From positions 124,001-188,000 of the forward strand of contig CCEZ01000043.1 of NCBI GenBank assembly GCA_000751555.1: 64,000 nt of DNA, given 5' to 3'. Position numbers and translations under genes: made by a program. Below, piece after piece: positions 8,849 through 17,346 of this stretch; the stretch's first letter is position 1; each line of letters begins with the position of its first letter. Under the pieces are notes generated by a model. The model made no database searches, was not told the DNA's origin, and worked only from the letters and a program-made list of their open reading frames with translations. Origin of the DNA: Anaerosalibacter massiliensis. GTDB lineage: Bacteria > Bacillota > Clostridia > Tissierellales > Sporanaerobacteraceae.

Positions 8849-8960
8849 ACATTTTTGGAAAAATATTATAATAATTGCCTTAATAGACTGGTAAATCATG
8901 ATTATTATATAGATATATGGGTATCTTAAATTGTAGGGGAAAATAAAGGAGGTTTATTAA

Positions 8961-9326
8961 ATGAGTCAATACCATGAACCTGTAGAGTTGTTAGATGAGA
9001 AAGCTAGGAATATTGTAAGGGCATTAAATAGTCTTAAAGAGGAAGTAGAAGCTGTAGATTGGTACAATCAAAGAGTAGTAGCATCAAAAGATGAAGAGCT
9101 TAAAAAAATAATGGCTCACAATAGAGATGAAGAGATAGAGCATGCTTGTATGACTATAGAATGGCTAAGAAGAAATATGCCTGCTTGGGATGAGGAACTA
9201 AAAACTTATCTTTTCACTGAAGGACCTATAACTGAATTGGAAGAAGAGGCAATGGCAAAAGGAAATAATGATGATGGGGAAAAACAAATAAATGATAGTA
9301 GTTTAAATTTAGGGGATTTAAAATAG
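8961..9326 (+). CDS. Encapsulated ferritin (EncFtn) cargo protein
   Basis: Two-helix ferritin-like ferroxidase stored inside the encapsulin shell encoded next door. 121 residues. The iron site residues of the family are present: E28 in KEEVEAVDWY and E58 with H61 in the E-x-x-H of HNRDEEIEHA, plus the adjacent W34-Y35. TYLFTEGPITELEEE follows. The C-terminus, after a flexible acidic linker, ends in SSLNLGDLK, a textbook encapsulin cargo-loading peptide. The start has an AAAGGAGG site, and the shell gene begins 16 bp after the stop. Proposed role: oxidise Fe(II) for mineral storage and protection from oxidative stress. Confidence 0.93.
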   Translation: MSQYHEPVELLDEKARNIVRALNSLKEEVEAVDWYNQRVVASKDEELKKIMAHNRDEEIEHACMTIEWLRRNMPAWDEELKTYLFTEGPITELEEEAMAKGNNDDGEKQINDSSLNLGDLK

Positions 9327-9342
9327 GGAAGGAGGAATACAA

Positions 9343-10128
9343 ATGCTCAATAGACAATTGGCACCTATAACAGAAGAAGCTTGGAAGGAAATTGATGAAA
9401 GGGCAAAGGAAGTTTTGAGATCTTACCTTTCTGCCAGAAAAGTAGTTAGCGTAGAAGGTCCTAGGGGATGGGATTATACAGCTATAACTGAGGGAAGATT
9501 AGAAAATATAAGAGAAGGAAATGATGTGTGCTTTGGTAATTATAGTGTATTGCCATTGATAGAAGTAAGGGCAGAATTTGAAATGAATCGCTGGGAATTA
9601 GATAATATAATGAGGGGAGCAAAGGATATAGACTATGAACCTCTTGAAAAAGCTGTAGAGAAAATAGCTTTGTTTGAAGAAGATGCTATATATAATGGAC
9701 TTAAAGAGGCTAAGATAAAGGGAATATTAGATATCTCAAAGGGGAAGGAAATAAAGCTTGGAAGAGATAGTACTTCTATATTGAAATCAATAGCAAAGGG
9801 AGTACTAAAATTAAAAGAAGTATATGCTGATAGCCCTTATGACTTAATAATCGGAAAAGATATATATGAAATAGTACAATCAGAAAATCCAGGATACCCT
9901 TTAGATAGAAAAATAAAAGATTTAATTAAAGGAGATATAGTATTTAGCCATGTAATAGATGGTGCAGTACTAATTCCCCATGCTCATGAAGATTTAGAGT
10001 TTACTATAGGTCAAGATTTTTCTATAGGATACCAATCAAATGATAACAAAAATGTTAGATTTTTTATTACTGAGTCTTTTACATTTAGGATTTTAGATCC
10101 AAGTATTATAGTTAGTTATAAATTATAA
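9343..10128 (+). CDS. Encapsulin shell protein, family 1 (linocin-M18/CFP29-like)
   Basis: HK97-fold capsid-like protein that self-assembles into the nanocompartment holding the ferritin cargo. 261 residues, the usual size for T=1 family 1 encapsulins. Recognisable parts are the N-terminal LNRQLAPITEEAWKEIDERA helix, RGWDYTAITEGR, PLIEVRAEFEM, ELDNIMRGAKDIDYEPLEKA in the E-loop and P-domain region, the mid-chain YDLIIGKDIYE, and the C-terminal FFITESFTFRILDPSIIVSY. It forms a two-gene operon with the cargo and is followed by a terminator at 10151. Confidence 0.95.
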   Translation: MLNRQLAPITEEAWKEIDERAKEVLRSYLSARKVVSVEGPRGWDYTAITEGRLENIREGNDVCFGNYSVLPLIEVRAEFEMNRWELDNIMRGAKDIDYEPLEKAVEKIALFEEDAIYNGLKEAKIKGILDISKGKEIKLGRDSTSILKSIAKGVLKLKEVYADSPYDLIIGKDIYEIVQSENPGYPLDRKIKDLIKGDIVFSHVIDGAVLIPHAHEDLEFTIGQDFSIGYQSNDNKNVRFFITESFTFRILDPSIIVSYKL

Positions 10129-10150
10129 TATATTCACTCCTTAAATTATA

Positions 10151-10206
10151 TTTGCCAAAGCTTTAGAATGAGATAAATTTTATAGCTTTGGCAAATATTT
10201 TTTTAT
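10151..10206 (+). terminator. Intrinsic terminator of the encapsulin operon
   Basis: 12-bp stem TTTGCCAAAGCT (10151-10162) with AGCTTTGGCAAA (10184-10195), then ATATTTTTTTAT. Confidence 0.8.
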
Positions 10207-10559
10207 GATATCATTTTAAATTTAAGGAGTCAAAATTTATAGTACGAAAAGCAGAGAAATTACAAAAAGCTGAAAAAACATTATAGCTTTTAACTAACTT
10301 CCATACAGCTGCTTGATTATTAATATTGGCTGAGGTAAGGACAATATCTGCAATATAACTTATAGTAACTTGACTCCATTATAAAATACAAAAATTTGCA
10401 TTCCATGTATCAATTGCTTATACTAATAGGGAAAAGTTTAGAGCCATTAATTATTAATAAAATCTTAGTAAGAGAATCACTATTATACGAATTTTTATTT
10501 TGCAGTATTATGTTAAATAGATACTTTTATCTATGAATAGGAAGAAAGTGGGGAGACTT
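10207..10559. other. Intergenic region before the VanR-like gene
   Basis: About 350 AT-rich bases with no credible ORF. I see no convincing repeat, RNA fold or promoter pair, though the promoter of the regulator gene must lie here. The upstream in-frame ATG at 10533 lacks a ribosome-binding site. Confidence 0.4.
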
Positions 10560-11261
10560 ATGGGTGGCAATATTTTAATTGTAGACGATGAACAGGCTAT
10601 AGCAGATTTAATTGAAGTTTATCTAAAAAATGAAGGCTTTACAGTATACAAATTTTATAGCGGTCAGGATGCGCTCAGGTGTGTTAAGTCGGAAAAATTG
10701 GAGCTTGCAATACTAGACATAATGTTGCCAGATATTGATGGTTTTACTCTTTGTCGAAAAATAAGAGAAAATTATAATTTCCCTATTATTATGCTGACGG
10801 CTAAAGAAGAAGAAATCGATAAAATTACTGGACTAACACTGGGAGCTGACGATTATATTACAAAGCCTTTTCGTCCTTTAGAGCTAGTTGCTCGTGTCAA
10901 GGCGCAGTTGCGTAGATTTACAAAATATAACTTTGTCGAGCCGTTGTGTGAGGAAAGGCTAATTGAATTCTCAGGGTTAGTTTTAAATAAGGATACTCAT
11001 GAATGTACATTAAACGAAAGGCCTCTTGTCCTTACTCCTACAGAGTTTTCTATTTTGTGGGTGCTATGTTCCAATCGAGGACGTGTAGTTAGTTCTGAGG
11101 AGTTGTTCCAAGAGGTATGGGGGGAAGATAAATATTTCAGCAATAGTAATAACACAGTGATGGTACACATCCGTCATTTGAGGGAAAAAATGCATGATTC
11201 TGCAGAGCATCCTAAATATATTAAAACAGTATGGGGAGTTGGCTATAAAATTGAAAAATAA
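10560..11261 (+). CDS. Response regulator, OmpR/PhoB family, VanR-like
   Basis: DNA-binding response regulator of 233 residues. Receiver domain residues ~4-115: acidic pair D9-D10 in LIVDDE, phospho-acceptor D53 in LAILDIMLP, switch Thr in IIMLTAKEEE, and K in DDYITKPFRP. The C-terminal winged helix includes LTPTEFSILWVLC, NTVMVHIRHLREKM and KTVWGVGYKIEK. The wording throughout is very close to VanR of glycopeptide-resistance operons. The ATG at 10560 follows GAAAGTGGGGAG and is preferred over 10533. Its 3' end overlaps the kinase gene by 23 bases, as in vanRS operons. Confidence 0.9.
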   Translation: MGGNILIVDDEQAIADLIEVYLKNEGFTVYKFYSGQDALRCVKSEKLELAILDIMLPDIDGFTLCRKIRENYNFPIIMLTAKEEEIDKITGLTLGADDYITKPFRPLELVARVKAQLRRFTKYNFVEPLCEERLIEFSGLVLNKDTHECTLNERPLVLTPTEFSILWVLCSNRGRVVSSEELFQEVWGEDKYFSNSNNTVMVHIRHLREKMHDSAEHPKYIKTVWGVGYKIEK

Positions 11262-12375
11262 TGGAAAGAGCATTTTAAAAGCTGGTCTTATCATCTTTGC
11301 AACTATTCTGTTTTGTTTAGGTACGGTATGGTTTGTAGATCAAGTATTTAACGGAGTATTTAAAGAGTGGTTTTATAATAGATTTTCTACTAATCCTGAA
11401 TATTCAAGGTACGGAGAATTAGGAGTCATATTTAGAAGTTGGTCTGAAATAAAAAAAATTGTCATTAGTGTATTTTTTGCTTTTGTAATAATTATAGTGT
11501 TATGTTCAAGTATTTCAGCATATTTTTATGCACGCTATAGAAGTAAAAAAGACATCACCTTTATTGCAGATTTCATGAGTTCCTTTATGAATTCAAACAG
11601 TGATGGATTAACGTTGCCAAAAAAATACTCTGAAATTGAAATTCAGCTTATTAGGATAAAGGGAATTTCACAAAATCATCAGCAACTTATGCAGGTGGAA
11701 ATGCAGCGAAAAAATGATCTAATTACTTATTTGGCACATGATCTAAAAACACCACTTGCTTCAGTAATCGGATACTTGAGTCTTTTAGATGAAGTACCAG
11801 ATATGCCAGTAGAGCAAAAAGCAAAGTACGTTGGAATAGCTTTAGAAAAAGCATATAGGCTGGAGGAACTGATCAATGAGTTTTTTGAAATTACAAGATT
11901 TAATTTGCAGTCTATTGTCTTGAATAAAAGAAAAATAAAACTTGCTTTTATGCTTCAACAGATGGTTGACGAATTTTACCCTATGCTCATACCACAGGGA
12001 AAACAGGTCATTATTCATGCCCCTGATAATCTTATTTTAGTAGGAGATGCCGATAAGCTTGCTAGGGTTTTCAATAATATTCTAAAAAATGCCATTGCTT
12101 ATAGTTATGAAAATAGTGTTATTGATATTTCAGCAGCTCAACAGGACGAAAATATCGTTATTACCTTTATTAATCAAGGTGATCCAATTCCTCCACAGAA
12201 GTTGGATACTATTTTTGAGAAATTTTATAGACTGGACTTTTCTCGTTCCACAAGCACTGGTGGAACTGGGTTGGGTTTAGCAATTGCTAAAGAAATAGTT
12301 ACGGCACATGGTGGAACGATTACAGCTAAGAGCAATGAGGAACATACAATATTTACTATAAATCTTCCGTCTTAA
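11239..12375 (+). CDS. Sensor histidine kinase, VanS-like
   Basis: Membrane kinase of 378 residues starting at TTG 11239, directly behind GGGGAG and inside the regulator gene; the N-terminus (AIKLKNN) parallels VanS. Two membrane helices lie at about 15-35 and 72-95, with a short extracytoplasmic loop between. Then come a HAMP-like linker, the phospho-acceptor H167 in TYLAHDLKTPLAS, the IGYLSLLDE.PDMP dimerisation helix, the N-box FNNILKNAIAYS, FEKFYRLDFSRS and the G-box GTGLGLAIAKEI. Likely signals are cell-wall stress or a wall-active antibiotic, by analogy. No vanHAX genes follow. Confidence 0.9.
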   Translation: MAIKLKNNGKSILKAGLIIFATILFCLGTVWFVDQVFNGVFKEWFYNRFSTNPEYSRYGELGVIFRSWSEIKKIVISVFFAFVIIIVLCSSISAYFYARYRSKKDITFIADFMSSFMNSNSDGLTLPKKYSEIEIQLIRIKGISQNHQQLMQVEMQRKNDLITYLAHDLKTPLASVIGYLSLLDEVPDMPVEQKAKYVGIALEKAYRLEELINEFFEITRFNLQSIVLNKRKIKLAFMLQQMVDEFYPMLIPQGKQVIIHAPDNLILVGDADKLARVFNNILKNAIAYSYENSVIDISAAQQDENIVITFINQGDPIPPQKLDTIFEKFYRLDFSRSTSTGGTGLGLAIAKEIVTAHGGTITAKSNEEHTIFTINLPS

Positions 12376-12417
12376 GAGAATATTAAGATATTCATAAGAC
12401 AAAATTCCAACATAATT

Positions 12418-12456
12418 CCTTCTTTTGTGATTAAATAGAATCATCACAAAAGAAGG
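12418..12456 (+). promoter_or_regulatory. 14-bp inverted repeat covering the RBS of the carboxypeptidase gene
   Basis: CCTTCTTTTGTGAT (12418-12431) is perfectly complementary to ATCACAAAAGAAGG (12443-12456) with an 11-nt spacer. The 3' arm contains most of the AGAAGGAG ribosome-binding site of the gene starting at 12469. It could be a translation-blocking RNA hairpin or an operator; there is no T-run typical of a terminator. Confidence 0.55.
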
Positions 12457-12468
12457 AGATGTTTTATT

Positions 12469-13422
12469 ATGGTATCAGAAAATATAAAGAAAAAATTAAG
12501 AATGAGAATAATTTTGATATTTCTCTCTATGGTTATCATTGCTGCTGTTATTTATAAATCTATCCTTATACCTAGAAATCAGTTAGGTGAAAAAAATCAG
12601 TTGGATAATAAAAGTCAGTTGGATCATCTTATTTCTATACCTTCTGACGGATTGTATAGTACTCATGCAATTTTGATACGTTTAAAGGACTATGCAGTTA
12701 TGATGCAAAAAGAGAGCGAAGAAAAAATTTATCCAGCTTCTTTGACTAAAATGATGACAGCAATTATTGCAATTGAAAAATTGTCAAATTTGCAGGAGGA
12801 AATTACACTTTCCGATTCTATGTTCAATGAACTATACTATGCAAATGCTTCAATGGCTGGTTTCCAACCAAATGAGAATGTGAGGGCAATTGATCTGTTA
12901 TATGGGGTTTTGCTTCCAAGCGGTGCAGAGTCTTGTATTGGGCTTGCCGATAAAATTGCAGGATCAGAGCAGAAATTTGCAGAAATGATGAATCAAAAGG
13001 CGGCAGAGCTTGGCATGAATGATACTCATTTTGTAAATGCGACTGGACTTCACGATGAAAATCACTATACAACAGTTAAGGATATGTCTATACTTCTTAG
13101 CTATGCATTGCAGAATGATACATTTCGTAAAATTTTTACTTCTTCCCGACATGCCACCAATCCTACGAATAAGCACCCTAACGGAATAACTTTTTACAGC
13201 ACTATGTTTAGTAAACTTAAAGATTCAAGCATTATTAACGGAAAAATTTTAGGAGGGAAAACTGGATATACTGATGAGGCTGGCTTATGTCTTGCAAGTC
13301 TTGCTAAGGTAGATGGAAAAGAATATGTTTTAGTTACAGTTGGGGCTAAAGGAAATCCAAAATCTGAGCAGTATAATATTAGTGATGCATTGGCAGTGTA
13401 TAATAGATTAGGAAAAGAATAA
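12469..13422 (+). CDS. D-alanyl-D-alanine carboxypeptidase, peptidase S11 (PBP5-like)
   Basis: Membrane-anchored penicillin-binding D,D-carboxypeptidase that would remove terminal D-Ala from muropeptides outside the cell. 317 residues: a signal anchor at 11-32, then a linker with a threefold degenerate hexad around residues 37-54 (NQLGEK, NQLDNK, SQLDHL), then the catalytic domain. Active-site motifs are S91-x-x-K94 in PASLTK, SGAES at 151 in place of the usual SGN, and K264-T-G in GGKTGYT. The beta-rich C-terminal domain and amphipathic anchor of PBP5 are missing, so attachment is N-terminal. It lies downstream of the VanRS-like pair, resembling the place of the penicillin-binding VanY(D) in vanD operons. 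Confidence 0.88.
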   Translation: MVSENIKKKLRMRIILIFLSMVIIAAVIYKSILIPRNQLGEKNQLDNKSQLDHLISIPSDGLYSTHAILIRLKDYAVMMQKESEEKIYPASLTKMMTAIIAIEKLSNLQEEITLSDSMFNELYYANASMAGFQPNENVRAIDLLYGVLLPSGAESCIGLADKIAGSEQKFAEMMNQKAAELGMNDTHFVNATGLHDENHYTTVKDMSILLSYALQNDTFRKIFTSSRHATNPTNKHPNGITFYSTMFSKLKDSSIINGKILGGKTGYTDEAGLCLASLAKVDGKEYVLVTVGAKGNPKSEQYNISDALAVYNRLGKE

Positions 13423-13791
13423 GTTCTTTATAATATTATCTTAAGACTTTGATAAGTTAAAATTCTAATACCATCTGTTTGAATTTAACAAGGTGATACT
13501 ATTTGTGGATTATGTATGGATTGAGTTTTGAGTAATGAAATCTAATTATAAAATGACTCAAGAAAAAGAGTATAGTGCCATAGCTAAAATCTAGACTTTA
13601 TTTTTAAAGATGACATTAAGCAAGTGGAAAACTTTCACATGAATTATATTTGAGACCAGGATAAATTCTTATCAGTTTATACTGAGCTTATTAATATATT
13701 TATTTACTTATATAAATTTTTATGATAAAATTTTTCAGGACAAGGGATTATAAAAATATACATTTTTGTCTATAATGAGGTGATATAGTAA
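13423..13791. other. Intergenic region, 369 bp
   Basis: AT-rich gap between the carboxypeptidase and the ATP-grasp gene. It has no ORF with a ribosome-binding site. The only signal I can support is the promoter at 13703-13731, which separates the ligase cluster from the regulatory and carboxypeptidase genes. Confidence 0.5.
13703..13731 (+). promoter_or_regulatory. Extended -10 sigma-A promoter of the ATP-grasp cluster
   Basis: TTTACT (13703-13708), 17-bp spacer, TAAAAT (13726-13731) preceded by TGA, giving an extended -10. It lies about 60 bp upstream of the start codon at 13792. Confidence 0.5.
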
Positions 13792-14976
13792 ATGAAAAAT
13801 AAAGCAGTAGTTTTAGGAGCTAATTATTATATTGGTCTCAGTATAATACGTTGTTTAGCTATTCATAATATACCAGTTGTTGCAATTGATTATTCTAAAA
13901 AGGGTACATATGGTTTTCATTCTAAGTATTTATCAGAAAAATTAATTGGTCCTGATTGTAAAAAAGATCCCCAAGGTCTTTTATCTTTTTTAGTTGATTA
14001 TGGCAAAAAACAAGAAAAGCCTCCAGTATTACTTCCTACAGCAGATGGATATGCAGAATTTATTGATAGATATTTACATACTTTAAGAAAATATTATTTA
14101 ATAAATCAAACAGAACAGGGATTATTTACAAAAGTTATAAATAAGGAAACTCTCCATTCTTTAGCTAGAGAACATAATATATTGGTTCCAGAAACTATAT
14201 ATGTAGATGAAGAGGATTTTGAAATAAAAGTTAAAGAAAATATCAAGTTTCCATGTTTGGTGAAGCCAACAAATTCACCAGAATTTGTATCTCATTTTAG
14301 GAAAAAACTATTTAAAGTCTACAATATGGAAGAATTAAAAGATGCAATAAGAAGATCTAAAGATGCAAATTTAGAAGTAATAGTCCAAAGGATTATTCCA
14401 GGATTTGATGATCATATGTATACTTTTGATGCTTATCTAAATCAGGATTCAAAAGTAAGTCATTGGATGACATGTCAAAAATTAAGACAGTTTCCTATAA
14501 ATTATGGTGCATCTGTATATACTATACAAAAGCATGTACCTGAATTATATAAAATAGGAGGAAAGTTTTTGGAGGACATTGGATTTAAAGGTTTTGCGGA
14601 AATAGAATTTAAGAAGGATGCCGATACTGGTAAGTTTTATATGATAGAAATAAATGCTAGAACTACAAACCTCAATAGTTTATTATATAAAGCAGGAATT
14701 AATATGCCTTATTTAGCCTATAGTGAATTAACTGGACAACTTCCTGAAGCCTATGCCATAGAAAAGGATACTAATATAGCTTTTTGGTATGCCTATGAGG
14801 ATTTTTTAGCAATAAAAGACTATAGAAAATCTAACCAATTAAAATTAGGAGAAATCCTTAAAACATTTAATAGGCCTAAAGCCTATGCAATTTGGGACAT
14901 AAAAGATCCAAAGCCTGCATTTGCTTTCTTAGGGAATAAGACAAAACGGGCATTTAATAAATTTTTTGGACAATAA
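13792..14976 (+). CDS. ATP-grasp carboxylate-amine ligase, D-aspartate-ligase type
   Basis: 394-residue ATP-grasp enzyme. N-terminal Rossmann-like domain (AVVLGANYYIGLSIIRCL); central ATP-binding strands FPCLVKPTNSPEF near 160 and LEVIVQRIIPG near 200; C-terminal Mg-binding segment MIEINARTTNLN with E286, N288 and R290. The closest theme I recognise is the D-aspartate ligase family, which activates the beta-carboxylate of D-Asp and joins it to the Lys side chain of UDP-MurNAc-pentapeptide. The aspartate racemase two genes downstream fits that idea, but the acceptor could differ. It is the first gene of a three-gene unit with its own promoter and a GAGGTGAT ribosome site. Confidence 0.75.
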   Translation: MKNKAVVLGANYYIGLSIIRCLAIHNIPVVAIDYSKKGTYGFHSKYLSEKLIGPDCKKDPQGLLSFLVDYGKKQEKPPVLLPTADGYAEFIDRYLHTLRKYYLINQTEQGLFTKVINKETLHSLAREHNILVPETIYVDEEDFEIKVKENIKFPCLVKPTNSPEFVSHFRKKLFKVYNMEELKDAIRRSKDANLEVIVQRIIPGFDDHMYTFDAYLNQDSKVSHWMTCQKLRQFPINYGASVYTIQKHVPELYKIGGKFLEDIGFKGFAEIEFKKDADTGKFYMIEINARTTNLNSLLYKAGINMPYLAYSELTGQLPEAYAIEKDTNIAFWYAYEDFLAIKDYRKSNQLKLGEILKTFNRPKAYAIWDIKDPKPAFAFLGNKTKRAFNKFFGQ

Positions 14977-15005
14977 AATAATTAATAATGTGGGGAGATG
15001 AGCAA

Positions 15006-16550
15006 ATGATAAAACTATCTAAATTGCTTAAGTCCATAGAAGTAGTTAAATCTTTTAATGAAAAAGAAATGGATATCAAAGGTATTAGTTATAATTCTAA
15101 AGAAGTTAAAGAAGGATATTTATTTGTATGTATAAAAGGTTATAAAACTGATGGACATAAATATATACCACAGGCTATTAAAAATGGAGCAAAGGGAATT
15201 ATAGTTGAAGATGTGCAGGATATACCAGAAATTCCTCAATTTCAAGTTAAGGATTCTCGAAAAGCTTTATCAGCCCTAAGTGCTAGATTTTATGGATATC
15301 CATCAAAAGATATGAAAGTTATTGGTATCACTGGGACTAATGGAAAAACATCTACATCTTTTTTGACAAATACTATATTAGAAAGCCATAGATTAAAAAC
15401 AGGGCTTATTGGCACTATTATGGTTAAGTATGGTAGTTATTTAAAACCATCTATTTTAACTACTCCAGAATCCCTTGATCTTCAAAATTATTTCTACCAA
15501 ATGAGAAAAGAAAATATATCCCATACTGTAATGGAAGTTTCATCATCTGCTTTAGAATTAAATAGGGTGGCTGATGTAGATTATGATATAGTAGCTTTAA
15601 ATAACATAAGTAGAGAACATATAGATGTGCATGGTTCCTTTGATGAATATTTTAAAATAAAATCCAGTTTAATAAAAAATATAAAAGAAGATGGTTGGGC
15701 TATTTTAAATTTGGATTGTCCCTATTCTTCATCATTGATAAATAAAACTAGAGGAAATGTTTTAACATATGGAATAAAAGATAAGAATGGTTATTTATCT
15801 ATTAGAGATCTAGATCTTTCTACTGGAAGGGCAAAATTCACAGTAGAACTTTCTAAATTCTTAACAGTGGGAAAAACAGAATATAAACATCAAAAGTTTA
15901 GGATAGAACTATCAGTACCAGGATATCATTCAGTTTATAATTCCCTAGTGGCTGTTTCCATAGGATTATTATGCCAGGTACCTATAAGTACTATTCAAGA
16001 GGCTCTAGGTTCATTTACAGGTGTAGAACGTCGTTTTCAATTTATTTATGATGAAGACTTTAAAATTATTGATGACCATTTTGCAAATTCAGGAAATATA
16101 GATGTGACAATGGAAACATTAAGTTTAATGGACTATAAAAATATTCATTTAGTATATGCAATTAGGGGAAATCGTGGCATTGTAACAAATAGTGAAAATG
16201 CAGAAACTATTGCTAAATGGATTAAGAAACTAGGTATGAAAGGAATAATTGCAACTAAAAGTAGTTCCCATGTTACAGAAAAAGATAAAGTATCAGATGA
16301 GGAGCTAAGAGTTTTTAAAGAGGTAATGGACAGAGAGGGAATTACTGTGTATTTATATGACAAACTTCCTCATGCTATAGATCATGCTTTAGCTAATGTT
16401 TCTTCTGGAGATATTATATTGTTGGCAGGCTGTCAGGGTATGGACTATGGTGCTCAAATAACTTTAGAAAAACTTTATAAATTAAGACCTGATCTAAATA
16501 AAGAAAGATTACTAGAACCTTTAAAAAGTAGAATAGCAGGAATTGCTTAG
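15006..16550 (+). CDS. Divergent MurE-like Mur ligase lacking meso-DAP motifs
   Basis: 514-residue protein with all three Mur ligase domains: UDP-binding N-domain (FVCIKGYKTDGHKYI), ATPase domain with P-loop GTNGKTS at 110-116, and C-terminal domain. TTPESL and the carbamylatable Lys region (DVHGSFDEYFKIK) remain. Key MurE positions differ: MEVSSH is MEVSSS (S181), the D-F/Y-A-H-T-P motif is DDHFANSG (356-363), the DNPR amino-acid selector is replaced around TKSSSH (417-422), and GKGHE is GCQGMD (475-480). The real murE is at 48090, so this paralogue should load another amino acid. Start chosen at ATG 15006 behind GGGGAGATGAG. Confidence 0.85.
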   Translation: MIKLSKLLKSIEVVKSFNEKEMDIKGISYNSKEVKEGYLFVCIKGYKTDGHKYIPQAIKNGAKGIIVEDVQDIPEIPQFQVKDSRKALSALSARFYGYPSKDMKVIGITGTNGKTSTSFLTNTILESHRLKTGLIGTIMVKYGSYLKPSILTTPESLDLQNYFYQMRKENISHTVMEVSSSALELNRVADVDYDIVALNNISREHIDVHGSFDEYFKIKSSLIKNIKEDGWAILNLDCPYSSSLINKTRGNVLTYGIKDKNGYLSIRDLDLSTGRAKFTVELSKFLTVGKTEYKHQKFRIELSVPGYHSVYNSLVAVSIGLLCQVPISTIQEALGSFTGVERRFQFIYDEDFKIIDDHFANSGNIDVTMETLSLMDYKNIHLVYAIRGNRGIVTNSENAETIAKWIKKLGMKGIIATKSSSHVTEKDKVSDEELRVFKEVMDREGITVYLYDKLPHAIDHALANVSSGDIILLAGCQGMDYGAQITLEKLYKLRPDLNKERLLEPLKSRIAGIA

Positions 16551-16572
16551 TTTGCAGGAGGAGAAGTATATT

Positions 16573-17265
16573 ATGAATGATAAAATAATAGGAATAATCG
16601 GTGGCATGGGACCCGAAGCTACAGCAGACCTATATATGAAAATTATTAAGGAGACTAAGGTAAAGGAAGAGCAAGAACATTTCAGGGTTATAATTGACAG
16701 TAACCCTAAAATACCAGATAGAACTAGGGCTATATTAGAAAAGGGTGAAAGTCCTGTAAATGCTATAGTGGAAACTGCAAATAACTTAGGTAAGGCAGGA
16801 GTTGACATAGGATGTATGCCTTGTATAACAGCCCATTATTTTTTTGATGAGGTACAAAGTCAGGTGCCCTTTAAAATTATAAATGCATTAGAGGAATTAA
16901 ATTTATATTTAAAAAATAATTACCCTAATATTAAGAATATAGGTATATTAGCTACTACGGGAACTGTTAAGACAGGTTTATTTAACAAATATCTTACAGA
17001 TTTTAATATTATTTATCCTGACGAAGATACTCAATCTAAAAAGGTAATGGAAGCCATATATGGAGAATCAGGTATTAAAAAAGGAAATACAGGAAAAGAG
17101 AATTTAAATTTACTCGTAGAAGCTACTGAAGAATTAGTAGACAAGGGCGCAAAATTAATAATAGGTGGATGTACGGAAATTACATTAGTATTAAAACCTT
17201 ATAATATAGATAAGCCATTAATTGATCCTATGGATGTAGTAGCTAAAAGTATAGTAAGGTACTAA
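16573..17265 (+). CDS. Aspartate racemase
   Basis: PLP-independent Asp/Glu racemase superfamily, 230 residues, expected to make D-aspartate. Both catalytic cysteines are present: C84 in GCMPCITAH and C200 in IIGGCTEITL. The N-terminal IIGGMGPEATADLYMKI is typical of aspartate rather than glutamate racemases. Start set at ATG 16573 after CAGGAGGAG; an upstream TTG overlaps the Mur ligase end but lacks a site. It sits 22 bp after the Mur ligase and is the last gene of the cluster, supplying a D-amino acid to the ATP-grasp and Mur enzymes by inference. Confidence 0.88.
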   Translation: MNDKIIGIIGGMGPEATADLYMKIIKETKVKEEQEHFRVIIDSNPKIPDRTRAILEKGESPVNAIVETANNLGKAGVDIGCMPCITAHYFFDEVQSQVPFKIINALEELNLYLKNNYPNIKNIGILATTGTVKTGLFNKYLTDFNIIYPDEDTQSKKVMEAIYGESGIKKGNTGKENLNLLVEATEELVDKGAKLIIGGCTEITLVLKPYNIDKPLIDPMDVVAKSIVRY

Positions 17266-17288
17266 TATAATATTTTAGTGCGAATAGT

Positions 17289-17317
17289 TTGACAAAATAT
17301 GAATATTTAGGTATAAT
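17289..17317 (+). promoter_or_regulatory. Consensus sigma-A promoter of the antiterminator operon
   Basis: TTGACA (17289-17294), 17-bp spacer, TATAAT (17312-17317): an exact consensus promoter. Transcription should start near 17324, just ahead of the first RAT site. Confidence 0.75.
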
Positions 17318-17346
17318 GGCATTAAAATTAAACTATTGAATAATTT

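Noticed and set aside
10560-13422. Functional vancomycin-resistance operon
   Set aside because: VanRS-like genes and a carboxypeptidase are present, but the D-lactate/D-serine ligase, VanH/VanT and VanX are missing.
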